Assembly: GCA_024138015.1 (NCBI GenBank)
Contig: JAMXBB010000003.1
Coordinates: 14,674,148 to 14,738,147 of the forward strand
Length of the DNA: 64,000 nucleotides
DNA from: Lumnitzera littorea
Taxonomy: Eukaryota > Streptophyta > Magnoliopsida > Myrtales > Combretaceae
Direction: 5' to 3'
Under the pieces are notes generated by a model. It made no database searches and was not told the origin of the DNA. It worked only from the letters and a program-made list of their open reading frames with translations. The position numbers and the translations under genes are program-made. Of this stretch, positions 12,879-22,765 are shown piece after piece (positions within the stretch are counted from its first letter, which is position 1; each line of letters starts with the position of its first letter).

Positions 12879-15690
12879 TAGATAGATAGATATATGCTCC
12901 TATAACAAGTATTTTAACAAAATATTGTATGTAATTTCTTAATATTGCTTAGTAATATATGTAATACCTAACCCTAATACACGTATATCGTAGTCTAAGT
13001 TATGTAATTGTTGCAAAGTGTGATGGAAACTTATCCTAACTAGTATAGATATGTATAGGTTTCATTCAAATATTTACCATAATTTTGCCTAGTATCATTG
13101 AAAACGTGCACTAGTTAGTAATTTGCACTATTTAATTAGGAAAATTCATAATAAATAGCTTGAGTCACTAAATAATTCCACAAAAATTTCTACAAACTTG
13201 TAAAAACATAGGGAATTCAACCAACAACTTATTTCTTGTTGTTGGGTTTATCGCCTATATACGTAAAATTATATTTTTTCCTTGAATCACGGTTAATGAA
13301 GTAGATAATATAATTTTTACACCAAATTAATTCCAACCTATCGTAACATCATTACGAACATCTAGAATTAATTGGATTCTAATTTCATCAATTATTTTAC
13401 CTAAAATCAATTTAATTCACAAATTACCCCATGTTTACCTTTTTTTTAAGGCCTAAAAATTCAATAAATACTAACTATATATAAAATCAAAATTGATCTA
13501 CATAGAAATAAACTACATGTAATATGTATTGTATAGAAAAATTTTGAGCTTGAAATAATATCATTTAGTACATTTATTTTAAATTTCAAAAATAAAATGA
13601 ATAGTACATTTCTTAAGGAAGTATATAACATAATTATAATTTTACAAAAATAAAAATATAGCATGAATGTATCCTAGAAATAACTTAGGAATAATTTTTT
13701 TTCAAATTTTTCTTTATTAATTTAACATTTTTTTAGAAAATATAGAAAAACCAAACGGAACTTTAACTTACATGTTTATCGAAGCTTTGGCCACCATCGG
13801 TTGGCGAGAAGTTGTTAACTGGCCTAATCGATGGTGGTTCAACTACGGGGTTATGAGGTTTCATGTCAAGTAATGTTTTGGGTTAGGAACTAGCTTCGGC
13901 TAATGGCTTCCCTGCTTTTCTATTTATTTTTCTTTTTCTTTTGAGTGGTTTAGGGTTCAAAAATGTGTAACTAAAGTCTTAGTATCCTATTTATAGTAGT
14001 TTGGGTAGGTTGAAATTTTTCTTCATTATTAGCAAATTTTTATTTAATTATTTTGTTGAATTCAAGTAAGTAGGAGGTGTTTTTCATTTACAAATTCTAC
14101 TGTTAAGTAACCCAACTCTATTATTGATGCTGCTACGGTGATTTCCAAATGAATTCAGGTTGTTCCTTGACTTTTAATAAGTTTTTGCTATTATTTTAGT
14201 GAAATTTAAATAATTTAAGTATATTATATTAATATTTAGTTATTTTGTTAATATACATATATATATCTTATATACTTGGTACGTGTAATGAGTACTCATA
14301 CTTATATAATTATGTTTTACTCATGTTATTTATTTTTAAGATATATTTCATATTTAATTTTATAAATTTATCACTTATTATGTATAATTATATAATTTTG
14401 GGTTAATTTATAGATATATTTATTATATATATCAGGTACATTCATGAAAATTCATTTATATATTATATAGCTATTATACTATATTATTTTTTTTGTAGCT
14501 CAAATAACTTATCTCTAAGTTCTTGTTATGTTTTGGACTCGATTTTAGGGATTCTAATGAGTTTTATACTATATTAAATAATTTCATTTCTACCACTAAA
14601 ATTGGGGTTTTAAGTTATTATTTTTAACATATAACTTCACTTGTTACTTCAACTAACTTTTTTAACTTATTTATAAAGTTTGACTTAATCGGGTAAGTTT
14701 TTCGTAATGGTCTTAAATTTAGGTACGGTAGCTTAAATACAACTTTAATTGTCACAAAAAGTAAATTCTCACCATTTTGATTATATTTTTGATATTTTAT
14801 TATATTTTTTACTTTCAAGCCTATATAAATTCCTTGACTAATGTTATCATGTTCCTCGTACGTTTTCAGCTTAATTAAGTTGTTTTTCCAAATGCTCTAA
14901 ATCAACTGTTAACCCTAGTCATATAAGAACAAGGCTTTACTCTAAAAGTCAAATGTTCATGTCCTAATTGGTAATTTGTGGGATATCACAAAATCTATCA
15001 TCAATAAAGTTTATTGACTAAATTTTACTTTTAATTAGAAATTTTCCTTTTAATAAGTGGTAGTTGGCATGGCAATAAGTTATAAGAAAGAAATTTACTT
15101 TTAGATGTTGGTATATAATTTTTTATTTGTAAAATATATTTCATGTTTTCTAATGCAAATCATAAGAATTAATTTGAAAAATACAAAAGTAGGCTTGGAA
15201 CTATATAATCATTTAAGTTATATAACTTTATCTTACGTAGAATGTTGAATGTGATCTAAAAGAAAATGTACAAGAGTATTGCTACAAATGCCTTTTATTT
15301 ATGGAGTGTAAAACAATATATAAGTATCAGTAAATGTCACAATATTCAAAGCTGGCAAATATATTTAATCAATTAAAGAATAAATTTGAGAAAAAAAAAA
15401 CAGAAAATTATAAAAAAAGAAAACAGAAAGTTGAAAAAAAATACAAAAAATAAATATTAAAAATGAAAATCATAAAACTTTTACAATGAAGTAAATAAAT
15501 GGTGATTGGTGTTATTATCCTATGTTATATGGAAGGACAAATGTTCATGTAGCTTTGGTGTTGATATTTTTCGTTAACTTATTCATAAAACTTTTTCTTT
15601 CCATGTACCTAATCCTTGCTTATATATGTAAGTATTTACTTAGTTATTTTCCAATTAATATTTACAAGTCAATGTTGTAATATTCACACA
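11501..15690. other. Gene-free region, probable decayed repeats
   Basis: No gene is recognisable on either strand. The interval 11560-13900 has the same texture as 6180-9200, which suggests old retroelement non-coding DNA, but I could align neither to a coding domain. The less AT-rich part near 13770-13900 is not open in any frame. From 14000 to 15690 the sequence is extremely AT-rich, with A-runs near 15390-15470. Confidence 0.35.
12845..12893. repeat. Compound (TA)n-(GATA)n microsatellite
   Basis: A TA run from about 12845 to 12872 passes directly into four GATA units ending near 12893. Confidence 0.9.
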
Positions 15691-15769
15691 GGTACTGCGG
15701 ATGCAGCATCCACCAGTGTTGTTAATATGTTAATTCCAGTCCCCCACTAAATAGCCATTTTAATCCTAC

Positions 15770-15775
15770 TTTATT
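15770..15775 (-). terminator. Candidate polyadenylation signal for the copper transporter gene
   Basis: The plus strand reads TTTATT, which is AATAAA on the minus strand, about 225 bp after the stop codon at 15999. The distance is normal for a plant 3' UTR. There is no transcript evidence. Confidence 0.35.
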
Positions 15776-15998
15776 TAATTCGTTGAAGTGAACAAACATC
15801 AGTCATTCTTATTGTTTCTTATAAAAATATATACTTTAAATTAAAACCTGTTCATACTACGATACTTATATATGTGGACCCGTAAAAGGATTTCACAGAA
15901 GTGAAAAGAATGTTTTCTTCGTATCTAATAAAAGAATAATGCATTGAAGTACATAGTCAACAAAGTATTCATCAACAAACACATAGACAGGCCGGTCC

Positions 15999-16442
15999 TC
16001 ATAAAATATTAACCGACAGAACCGGCTTAAAGAACAACCCACTCCGGCAGAGCATAAACCCAACCGCATGTCCACAAATAGCCGCCAGGAAAACGCCACC
16101 GTTGAAGGAGATAACCGCTAGCATCACCATGTACTGCACCCCAGAACGTACCGTATAAACACCAGTGTGATACAAACGCAAAGCCACTCCGATTGTTTCG
16201 GATTTATTTAGGAATAGATTGGTCTGGTAAGCGAGAAGCTCGGCTACAAAAGCAAGAAAGAAGACAAAGATCAAAGCTAGAGCATACATGGACTTGCTAT
16301 TTCCAGGCCAGCCATGGAAGAGGATCTCAGTGTTGTGTCCCCAGTAGAAGCTCATGTGGACGTGCATCCTTTGGTTGTGATGGAGTTTGGTGTTGTTGAG
16401 ACCCTTGTTGTGTAATGATGTCCAGATGATACGACTAGCCAT
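15999..16442 (-). CDS. Copper transporter, COPT/Ctr family (147 aa, single exon)
   Basis: This protein belongs to the Ctr/COPT family, whose members assemble as trimers and carry Cu(I) across the plasma or an internal membrane. A short Met/His-containing N-terminus (residues 1-30, with MHVHM at 26-30) leads into the family signature SFYWG, then EILFHGWPG. Transmembrane segment 1 is about 52-72, with TM2 and TM3 packed at about 103-133. The TM3 GxxxG helix-packing motif is intact (G124 and G128). The second Met of the usual MxxxM copper relay in TM2 is replaced by Ile (M107-L-A-V-I111). Length and the lack of introns fit plant COPTs. The start at 16442 is the first ATG of the frame; M26 and M30 are later alternatives. 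The C-terminus is short and lacks a Cys/His cluster. Resemblance is closest to the COPT1/COPT6 type, but paralogue identity is uncertain. Confidence 0.9.
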   Translation of the reverse strand: MASRIIWTSLHNKGLNNTKLHHNQRMHVHMSFYWGHNTEILFHGWPGNSKSMYALALIFVFFLAFVAELLAYQTNLFLNKSETIGVALRLYHTGVYTVRSGVQYMVMLAVISFNGGVFLAAICGHAVGFMLCRSGLFFKPVLSVNIL

Positions 16443-16600
16443 AACATAAACTTTGTTTATTTCCTGGCAAAAGCCAATACGTATACCCTGGTATATGAAT
16501 TATTGATTAATATAAAAGGAATGAGAAGATGAATGAACATGCTAGGGCTTTTTAAACACGACCAGATGACGTGAGAGAGTACATCCTGCAGATTCTTATT
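16443..16600 (-). promoter_or_regulatory. Probable promoter of the copper transporter, with a GTAC motif
   Basis: On the minus strand a TATA-like CCTTTTATATTAAT lies near 16507-16520, about 70 bp upstream of the ATG, leaving room for a short leader. A GTAC tetramer is at 16579-16582 and another at 16900-16903. GTAC is the core of the copper-response element bound by SPL7-type factors in plants. A tetramer occurs often by chance, so regulation by copper deficiency is an inference only. Confidence 0.3.
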
Positions 16601-18440
16601 TCGGCCAGCTTTGTTAATAGTTCTTTTTTCTTTATTCTTTTTCTTCTTTTTTTTTTTTTTTAATAAAGAGCAAATACGCCGCCCGGATAGCTATGATAAT
16701 ATATGCATGGTCGTCCATAGAATTCAAAGAACATAAAAGACTTTTCTTATCTCGCTCTCAACGAGAGCATTCGATCTATCCAGTGATTATTGTTGTTGGT
16801 GAGGAATTTGTTCTTTCAATATGATGGAAATTATGGGACACCGGTTCATGGATAGGGAGATTTTGTTGTTTTTGCTTTCCGACATTTGTCAGTGATCAAG
16901 TACAACATCTTGGGCCTTAATATTGCTTGTGAGATGGGGATTCTGATTTTGTTGTTTCTGATGTTCTTAGAGTTATTTGCAAGCAATGTGCGCAGAAGCT
17001 TGAATCGAATCTAAGGAAAGATTAGATCTCATACTGGGCTACATTTCTTGATCATTCTATTTTCTTCAACTTATTAAGGGAAGTTCATATAAATTTGCAA
17101 TTATAAATGTGATATAAATCACGTAGATTTTATAAATTCTGTTAATAAAATCTGTGTATCTTATATCACATTTGTGTGTTTTATATTATATTTATTACCG
17201 CAACTTTATAGCGAATTCATCCAATAATTTTTCCGGTTTCGAGTTCTTGATAATGGATAGGTTCTAATGATGTAACTAGGGAATTAATTGTAAGAAACTA
17301 GTTCTTTTGTGTCACCAAAAGAATGCTGGATGTTTCTAATACTTAGGTATCTCTGGGATAGAGTTTTAAGACACCACAATAGCACGACAAGGACACATAA
17401 AAGAGAGAAGATACGGATTATATATTGCTTTACTTATAGTGGGTGACTTATAATTGAGAACATCCTCTTTACGTATAAGTGGCAATCTCTAATCCATTGC
17501 CAACATTTATTCTATCCAATGATCACCAACTATCATGAATTTATGCCTCTATATCCAGCCTATTATAGCTATATTGAATTCGGAAAATAAAAAGTTGGGT
17601 TTATAAATGGAAATATATATTTTGTTTTCTATGGCAAGACTTCCGTTGTATTCTCCTTATAGAANAGATTGTGAAGTATCCTCAAAATTAGTTGTAACAT
17701 CTCTTAATATTTACATAAAATACCTTTTAAAGAAACATCATTTTCTCCAATGAATTAAACAACTTTATTTTATCACTTTAAGGTAAAAACTTTACAACAA
17801 TACTAAAAAGAAGACAATACAACATGCTTGATTATACACACACTTCACTACACTATACTTGTACACTCACAAATTTTGTAGAACCATAACTCAAAATTTT
17901 GATTTTTAATCAATTACTCACAACAATCCATCGAGAACACTTGAAACATCAAACTTATCATGAATCTTATATAAAATGAGCTCCTACTTAGTTATTTATT
18001 TATTTTTCATCTCTAAGTTCTTTGTGGGAAAAACGTCGCTCAACACACTAAGTCGATGAGGAGAATAAGAACTCTATAGGAAGGGACATGAAACATCCAT
18101 AAGTAAAATAGAGAAGATTTAAATATATATATTTAAAATTTTAAGAGATTTGAGTAACTATGGAATCTTGAGACATACCCTTTTGAAAGATTTATTATTA
18201 TATTTATTTATTTATTTATTATTATTATTATTATTGGGCGTTTAGAATATCACGATTCCATTTATTAGTCTTTTCTCGTCACAATCACCAACAAAGACTT
18301 TTCCTCTAAGTTTCTTAGTTTGGTCCAACCTCTGATAGTTAAACCACGTCACATCCCGTCCTTCGTTTGGTTAAAGGCACAAAAGGGTAACCGATTTTCT
18401 CTAATTCCTTAGCTCATGATAGCCATAGATACTGGACCAA
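16600..18440. other. Intergenic region between copper transporter and glycosyltransferase, distal part
   Basis: I see no gene. A single unresolved base (N) lies at 17665. A (TTA)/(TTTA) repeat occupies 18191-18235. A region of inverted similarity near 17100-17190 (TTATATCACA-type strings) may be a small foldback, but its ends are not clear. Confidence 0.4.
18191..18235. repeat. (TTA)n/(TTTA)n microsatellite
   Basis: TTA and TTTA units alternate and end in about seven uninterrupted ATT units before GGGCG. Confidence 0.9.
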
Positions 18441-18444
18441 TGAC

Positions 18445-18697
18445 TAAGGATGTAAATAGACAACTCCTAATAGGATATCTAATTCATTAAAAAATTTATA
18501 AAATATTATTTGATAGGTTTTTGGAATGAATTCTAAAATATGGTAAAAAACTTTTTAGAGTTATGGGATGGGTTTTAAGATTAAAAAAAAAAAAAAGAAA
18601 ACCATAGGGAGACTCATTATATGACAAAAATAATATATTAACAATATAATATTAACTATATAAAAAGTAAAGTATTTATTACCATTCTACATCCCTA
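18445..18697. mobile_element. hAT-like MITE (about 253 bp)
   Basis: The left end reads TAAGGATGTAAAT; the right end read on the other strand is TAGGGATGTAGAAT. Ends of the form TAGGGATG are common in plant hAT-type MITEs. The interior is AT-rich with no coding capacity. No clean 8-bp target duplication is visible, so the assignment rests on the ends alone. Confidence 0.45.
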
Positions 18698-18699
18698 AC

Positions 18700-20740
18700 C
18701 CTAGTTCATTTTCTAATCTTTATCAGCCTCTTTTGTACCTAGTCTCTACTCTCCTCCTTCTTCCTTACATCTCTCTAAAGAACAAAATCCAACTCACAAT
18801 TAGCATCTACATCTAGTATCCTCTCACTCTTGAGTTTGCTTTCTATTTTGATCTTAGTTATGTCTTTACCCTTTTTTGTTTTTAAACAACATTTGATTTT
18901 TTTTGCATTATAAATTGTGCCGATTCAATTTTTATCCATATTATAGTTGGTGTGAACTTTGAAAATATGAGGGTTAAAGGAGAGTTAGAAGAATTATTTG
19001 ATCCAAGACTTTATTTTGTTCTACAAATTCTCAATTGTTATTTGTCATGTATATTGTTATTGTTAGTACTCTTTAACAATTTATGTCTTCTAGTATGTTA
19101 GATTGTTTTTCACCTTATTGACAACACAATAAATAGGCTTACATGGTGTTTTGTGTTTTGGTATTCTACAAATATATTACAAATGAAGTATGTTATGTTT
19201 TTATGGCTTTTCCTCTAATATATCCTTATTATATCGTCCATTGATTATAAATGTCAATAATATAAATCAATTTCCCATGTAATGAATAATAAAGTAAAAA
19301 ATATTTTTTTGAAAAAAAAAAGAAAAAAATAAGTAGGTCTCGTAAGTTGGGAAATGAATACTCTATTAGAGTAACAAGATGAATTATAAATATAAGACTA
19401 AAAACTTTATAAGGTTTTATGATACGTTTATAAACCCTATATAAGGAGTAGAACGGATTTTGGGTTCTTATTATCTGTCCTAAACTTGTCCCCTTTACCT
19501 TCCTATTAATGATTGATTCGTGTATCCTACAATGACCCTCAATGATCGAACCATAACCACGAATTGCTTCCTCTCGTGACCCATCTGATTGGCCATTAAT
19601 GATAAGTCCACAGCTACACATTTTACCCTACAGTAGGAGTAGGTGTCTCATACTAATCATGCATTAACTCCACTCAACTCTAGCTCATAGAATACTTAAA
19701 TTAAATTAATTCCAAAATCATATTGATTTAATTGACCTAACTCCAAGCCGAGTCAATTGAACATCTCCAAAGTTCGAAAATAACCCATTTTTCATTGAAT
19801 TAAGATAGTTCGCTTCTTCAAACAAAGTTAGAGAGAAATTTTCTAGGTTTCAATGAGTTTGGTTAATTGTCCTTAAGGTTGGCTGATCCGACTGCTTCAT
19901 ATTCAAATTCCCTTTCCTTTCTGCCCAATACAGTTAACTAAAATTAGAACAAAGTTTTCTAAACTCTGACCCTAGTTCTTGAACTCAAAGACACCCTTTT
20001 GATTTCCATAATAGATCTTATTCCCAATTTTGATAATGATAAAATTATCTTTTATTGATAATAGGTTCTTTAAGTATTTGATAGTAAACTTACTAGTAAG
20101 AGTTATTTTGAAGACCGAATGAATGCATCAAGATCTCGCTATAGAACCCAGTTTAAATCTTTAAACAAGTTCTATGTGTTTAGGTGTGAAGTTTTAAAAT
20201 ATGAGCAATCAAACTGACTTGTTACATACACATCAATCAATATCTCGATAAGACCAGCATATACAAACATAGCTATATATATTTGGTGCTTTTTAATCCC
20301 TAGTTGCTATGAGGATCAACGGACGAAATACAATCAATTCTTCTATTTAAGTGGTTCTCGCTTTTCCTCTATTCCTAACTTTTCCCTTGGTAGTTTTCAA
20401 TTTTTTTTGGCATTTTCCATATTTCACGAGTGCAGCTGGAAAGCACATCTAACGTGCATCACGAATGAGATTCCATATTGATTCTACTTAAACTGTCTCC
20501 ATTTGGTAGTGATTCATCTTGTGTTGTTAACTCATTGACAACTTTTCTCTAACTACCCTTAACGCGTATTGGCCGGAAGTCACCGTAGTAGCAAACCTCT
20601 TATCCATATAGGTGACTTTAAGGTCTATACTATAACCCACATCGTTCCAATTATTCAATCAGAAAATGAAATCAAAGATATCATTTGTCCATACAACATA
20701 CAATATGTATAAAGACCACAATATCAAACATTCTTGTGTG
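18700..20740. other. Gene-free stretch downstream of the glycosyltransferase
   Basis: There is no recognisable coding sequence. A 130-codon open frame on the minus strand (19229-19621) has a non-protein-like composition in its C-terminal half (a long Phe/Lys run from an A/T tract) and no family features, so it is not annotated as a gene. The stretch 20300-20640 is slightly less AT-rich but has no open frame. Confidence 0.4.
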
Positions 20741-20746
20741 ATGTTG

Positions 20747-22765
20747 TTAAGTAGCTCTTGATTTCATGGATCTTATGTGTAAAATCAAACTTTCCAAGTT
20801 AACACGAGAAGACCCACCTTCCTTTATGCTTTCTTGAGCTTTCATTAATACGGAATCCATATTTCTCATAATTTCATCTCTCTGTCTCCGACCTTCCATC
20901 AAGTCCCTCACCGTCTTCTCTACAATCACTCTATCACACGCATCCTTCATATCATAACCAATTTTCCACATATGGCTCACCAGCCTACTATTAACCTGTT
21001 GGTCCCCAAAGAATGGCCAACAGATCATCGGAACTCCCGCATATATGCCTTCCAGCGTAGAACTCCATCCACTATGTGTCAGAAAAACACCTATTGCCGG
21101 ATGGGACAAAACCTCCTCTTGTGGTGCCCATTCAACCATGAAACCTCGTTTCTTTATTCCTTCCTCAAGCTCTAACGGGATGTCTGCCAAACCATTATTT
21201 TGGCCTTCTATCATGTCTGGTCTCATCACCCACAAAAATGGCTTTCCACTATTCACCAAACCATGTAGAAGCTCTAGCATCCGGTCATGGGAGAGCACGG
21301 CTATACTTCCGAAGCTAACATAGACGGCCGATCTTGGAGATTGAGAATCAAGCCAATGGATGCAGCTTTTGTCCTCCTTCCACAGACTACTACCGAAGGA
21401 CATTGTAGCTAAGGATGATGGGAGTAAAGTGTTGGAAAGTGCATGCAGTGGACCGATAGTGTAGACTTTGGTGAAGATGGAGTCGAATCTGGAGATAACT
21501 GGAGCTTCTAGTTCATTTAAGGTGTTTAGGATGAGACTAGAAGCTCGAGCCATTCTTGAGGTTTCATTGATGAAGAATTGAAGGATGGGATGATCGGCTT
21601 CGAGTTTACAAATACTGGGAAGATCTCGATGTCGAAGAACGCCTTCTAGCCCCGATATGCAAGTTACAACTTTATCCATTTCTTTGGCTGTATTCAACAA
21701 ATAATTTCTAAGTACTAATAAGGGTTTTTCACGACAAAGACTCCGATAATAACAACACATTATATATAGATCGATAAATGGGTAAATTAATTAATTAAAT
21801 GAAATAAATAAGAAACTCTGACTGATTGACTGACTGATTTAGAAAAATCAAATCAAATCTGTATTATAAAATATATTTTAAAAAATTAAATAAAATAAAA
21901 TCAAGTTGTTTATACAAATCTTTCTTTGGCTGCATTCAACCCTAAGCACCAACTATTGCTATAAGCAACACGAAAAGATTTCAATATACTAATACACCAA
22001 GTAAACCAATAAATAATATATAAATATAAATAAAATTTTGATAAAATACTTATATATTATTTATGAACTTATTTCTCGTTTTTATTGTCTTTCTCATCTA
22101 GAACAGACCTAGATTGAAGTCGAAAGAAACCCTATCTCCTCAAGACTTAGAAAAATAAAATCAAATCTGCATTATGAAATTTATTTTTAAAAATAAAATA
22201 AATTAAAATAAATTTGTTTATACAAACCTTGGAGCGGAAGGATGCCTTCCTCGGCTAGTTTAGAGAGATGGAGGTAGATCCAAGTGCATGAAGCGCTAAA
22301 TGTTCGGAAAGCAATCACCGGAATACCAAGCTCTTCTCCTATATCCACCGCAAATGACATAAGACCGTCTGCAATTATGCATGTAACTTGTTGATCTTCT
22401 TCTGCTTTCCCCTTTTCGTTCATATCAATCAAGAGTTGTCTGAACTTGGACTTGGTCGTTGGCCTAGCGGTGGGTGAAAGTATCGTCTCCAACATTCCGG
22501 ATCCACCAGCACGGCACGGATGATCCGGAGGGAGGCCGTCGGGAATGGAGGTGAACTGGATGTTCGGGTGCGTATTGAGAAAAGCGTCCATGTCGTTGGA
22601 GCGGAGGAGACGGTCGTGGATGTGGTCGGAGATGACGAAGGTGATGTGGAAATTAGTGGCAAGAGAAAGGAGTTGGGCTAGGCGGAGCATAGGTTTTACG
22701 TGGCTTTGTGAGAAAAATGGCAATATCACTACTTGAACATGGAGTTGATCTTCCTCTTGCTCCAT
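20747..22765 (-). CDS. Family-1 UDP-glycosyltransferase, UGT709-like (7-deoxyloganetic acid glucosyltransferase-like), 492 aa in two exons
   Basis: Enzymes of this family transfer a sugar from a UDP-sugar to a small acceptor in the cytosol. Exon 1 is 22228-22765 (179 codons plus one base) and exon 2 is 20747-21687; the split codon gives Ala180. The N-terminal acceptor-binding half holds the presumed catalytic His22 (SQSHVKP) and its partner Asp133 (IIADG). The C-terminal half carries the 44-residue PSPG sugar-donor box at 366-409, starting WAPQEEVLSHP and ending in Gln409, usually associated with UDP-glucose. Phrases such as ITFVISDHIHDRLL and MDKVVTCISGLEG resemble UGT709 enzymes, some of which glucosylate iridoids. 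Acceptor specificity cannot be read from sequence. Within the box the normal GWNS is GWSS (Ser388), a change at a donor-phosphate contact. Length and the frame are intact. Confidence 0.88.
21688..22227 (-). other. Glycosyltransferase intron made of two related introns in tandem
   Basis: The donor is AAG|GTTTGTATAAAC (22227 leftward) and the acceptor is GAATACAG|CC (at 21688). In the middle, at 21920-21929, lies a 10-base relic with an acceptor-like GAATGCAG|CC on one side and a decayed donor AAG|ATTTGTATAAAC on the other. The 85 bp after each donor align well (about 21838-21923 against 22147-22230), and the 20 bp at each acceptor match at 19 positions. The intron thus consists of an about 298-bp and an about 232-bp copy. 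Removal of the whole 540 bp restores the reading frame; use of the inner acceptor would add six codons and then a stop. Confidence 0.75.

Noticed and set aside
16193..16399. 68-codon frame on the plus strand across the copper transporter
   Set aside because: It is antisense to an intact COPT gene and has no protein-like signature.
19229..19621. 130-codon minus-strand frame
   Set aside because: Its C-terminal half is translated from homopolymer and AT-rich DNA and its N-terminal half has no recognised family. Length alone is not enough.
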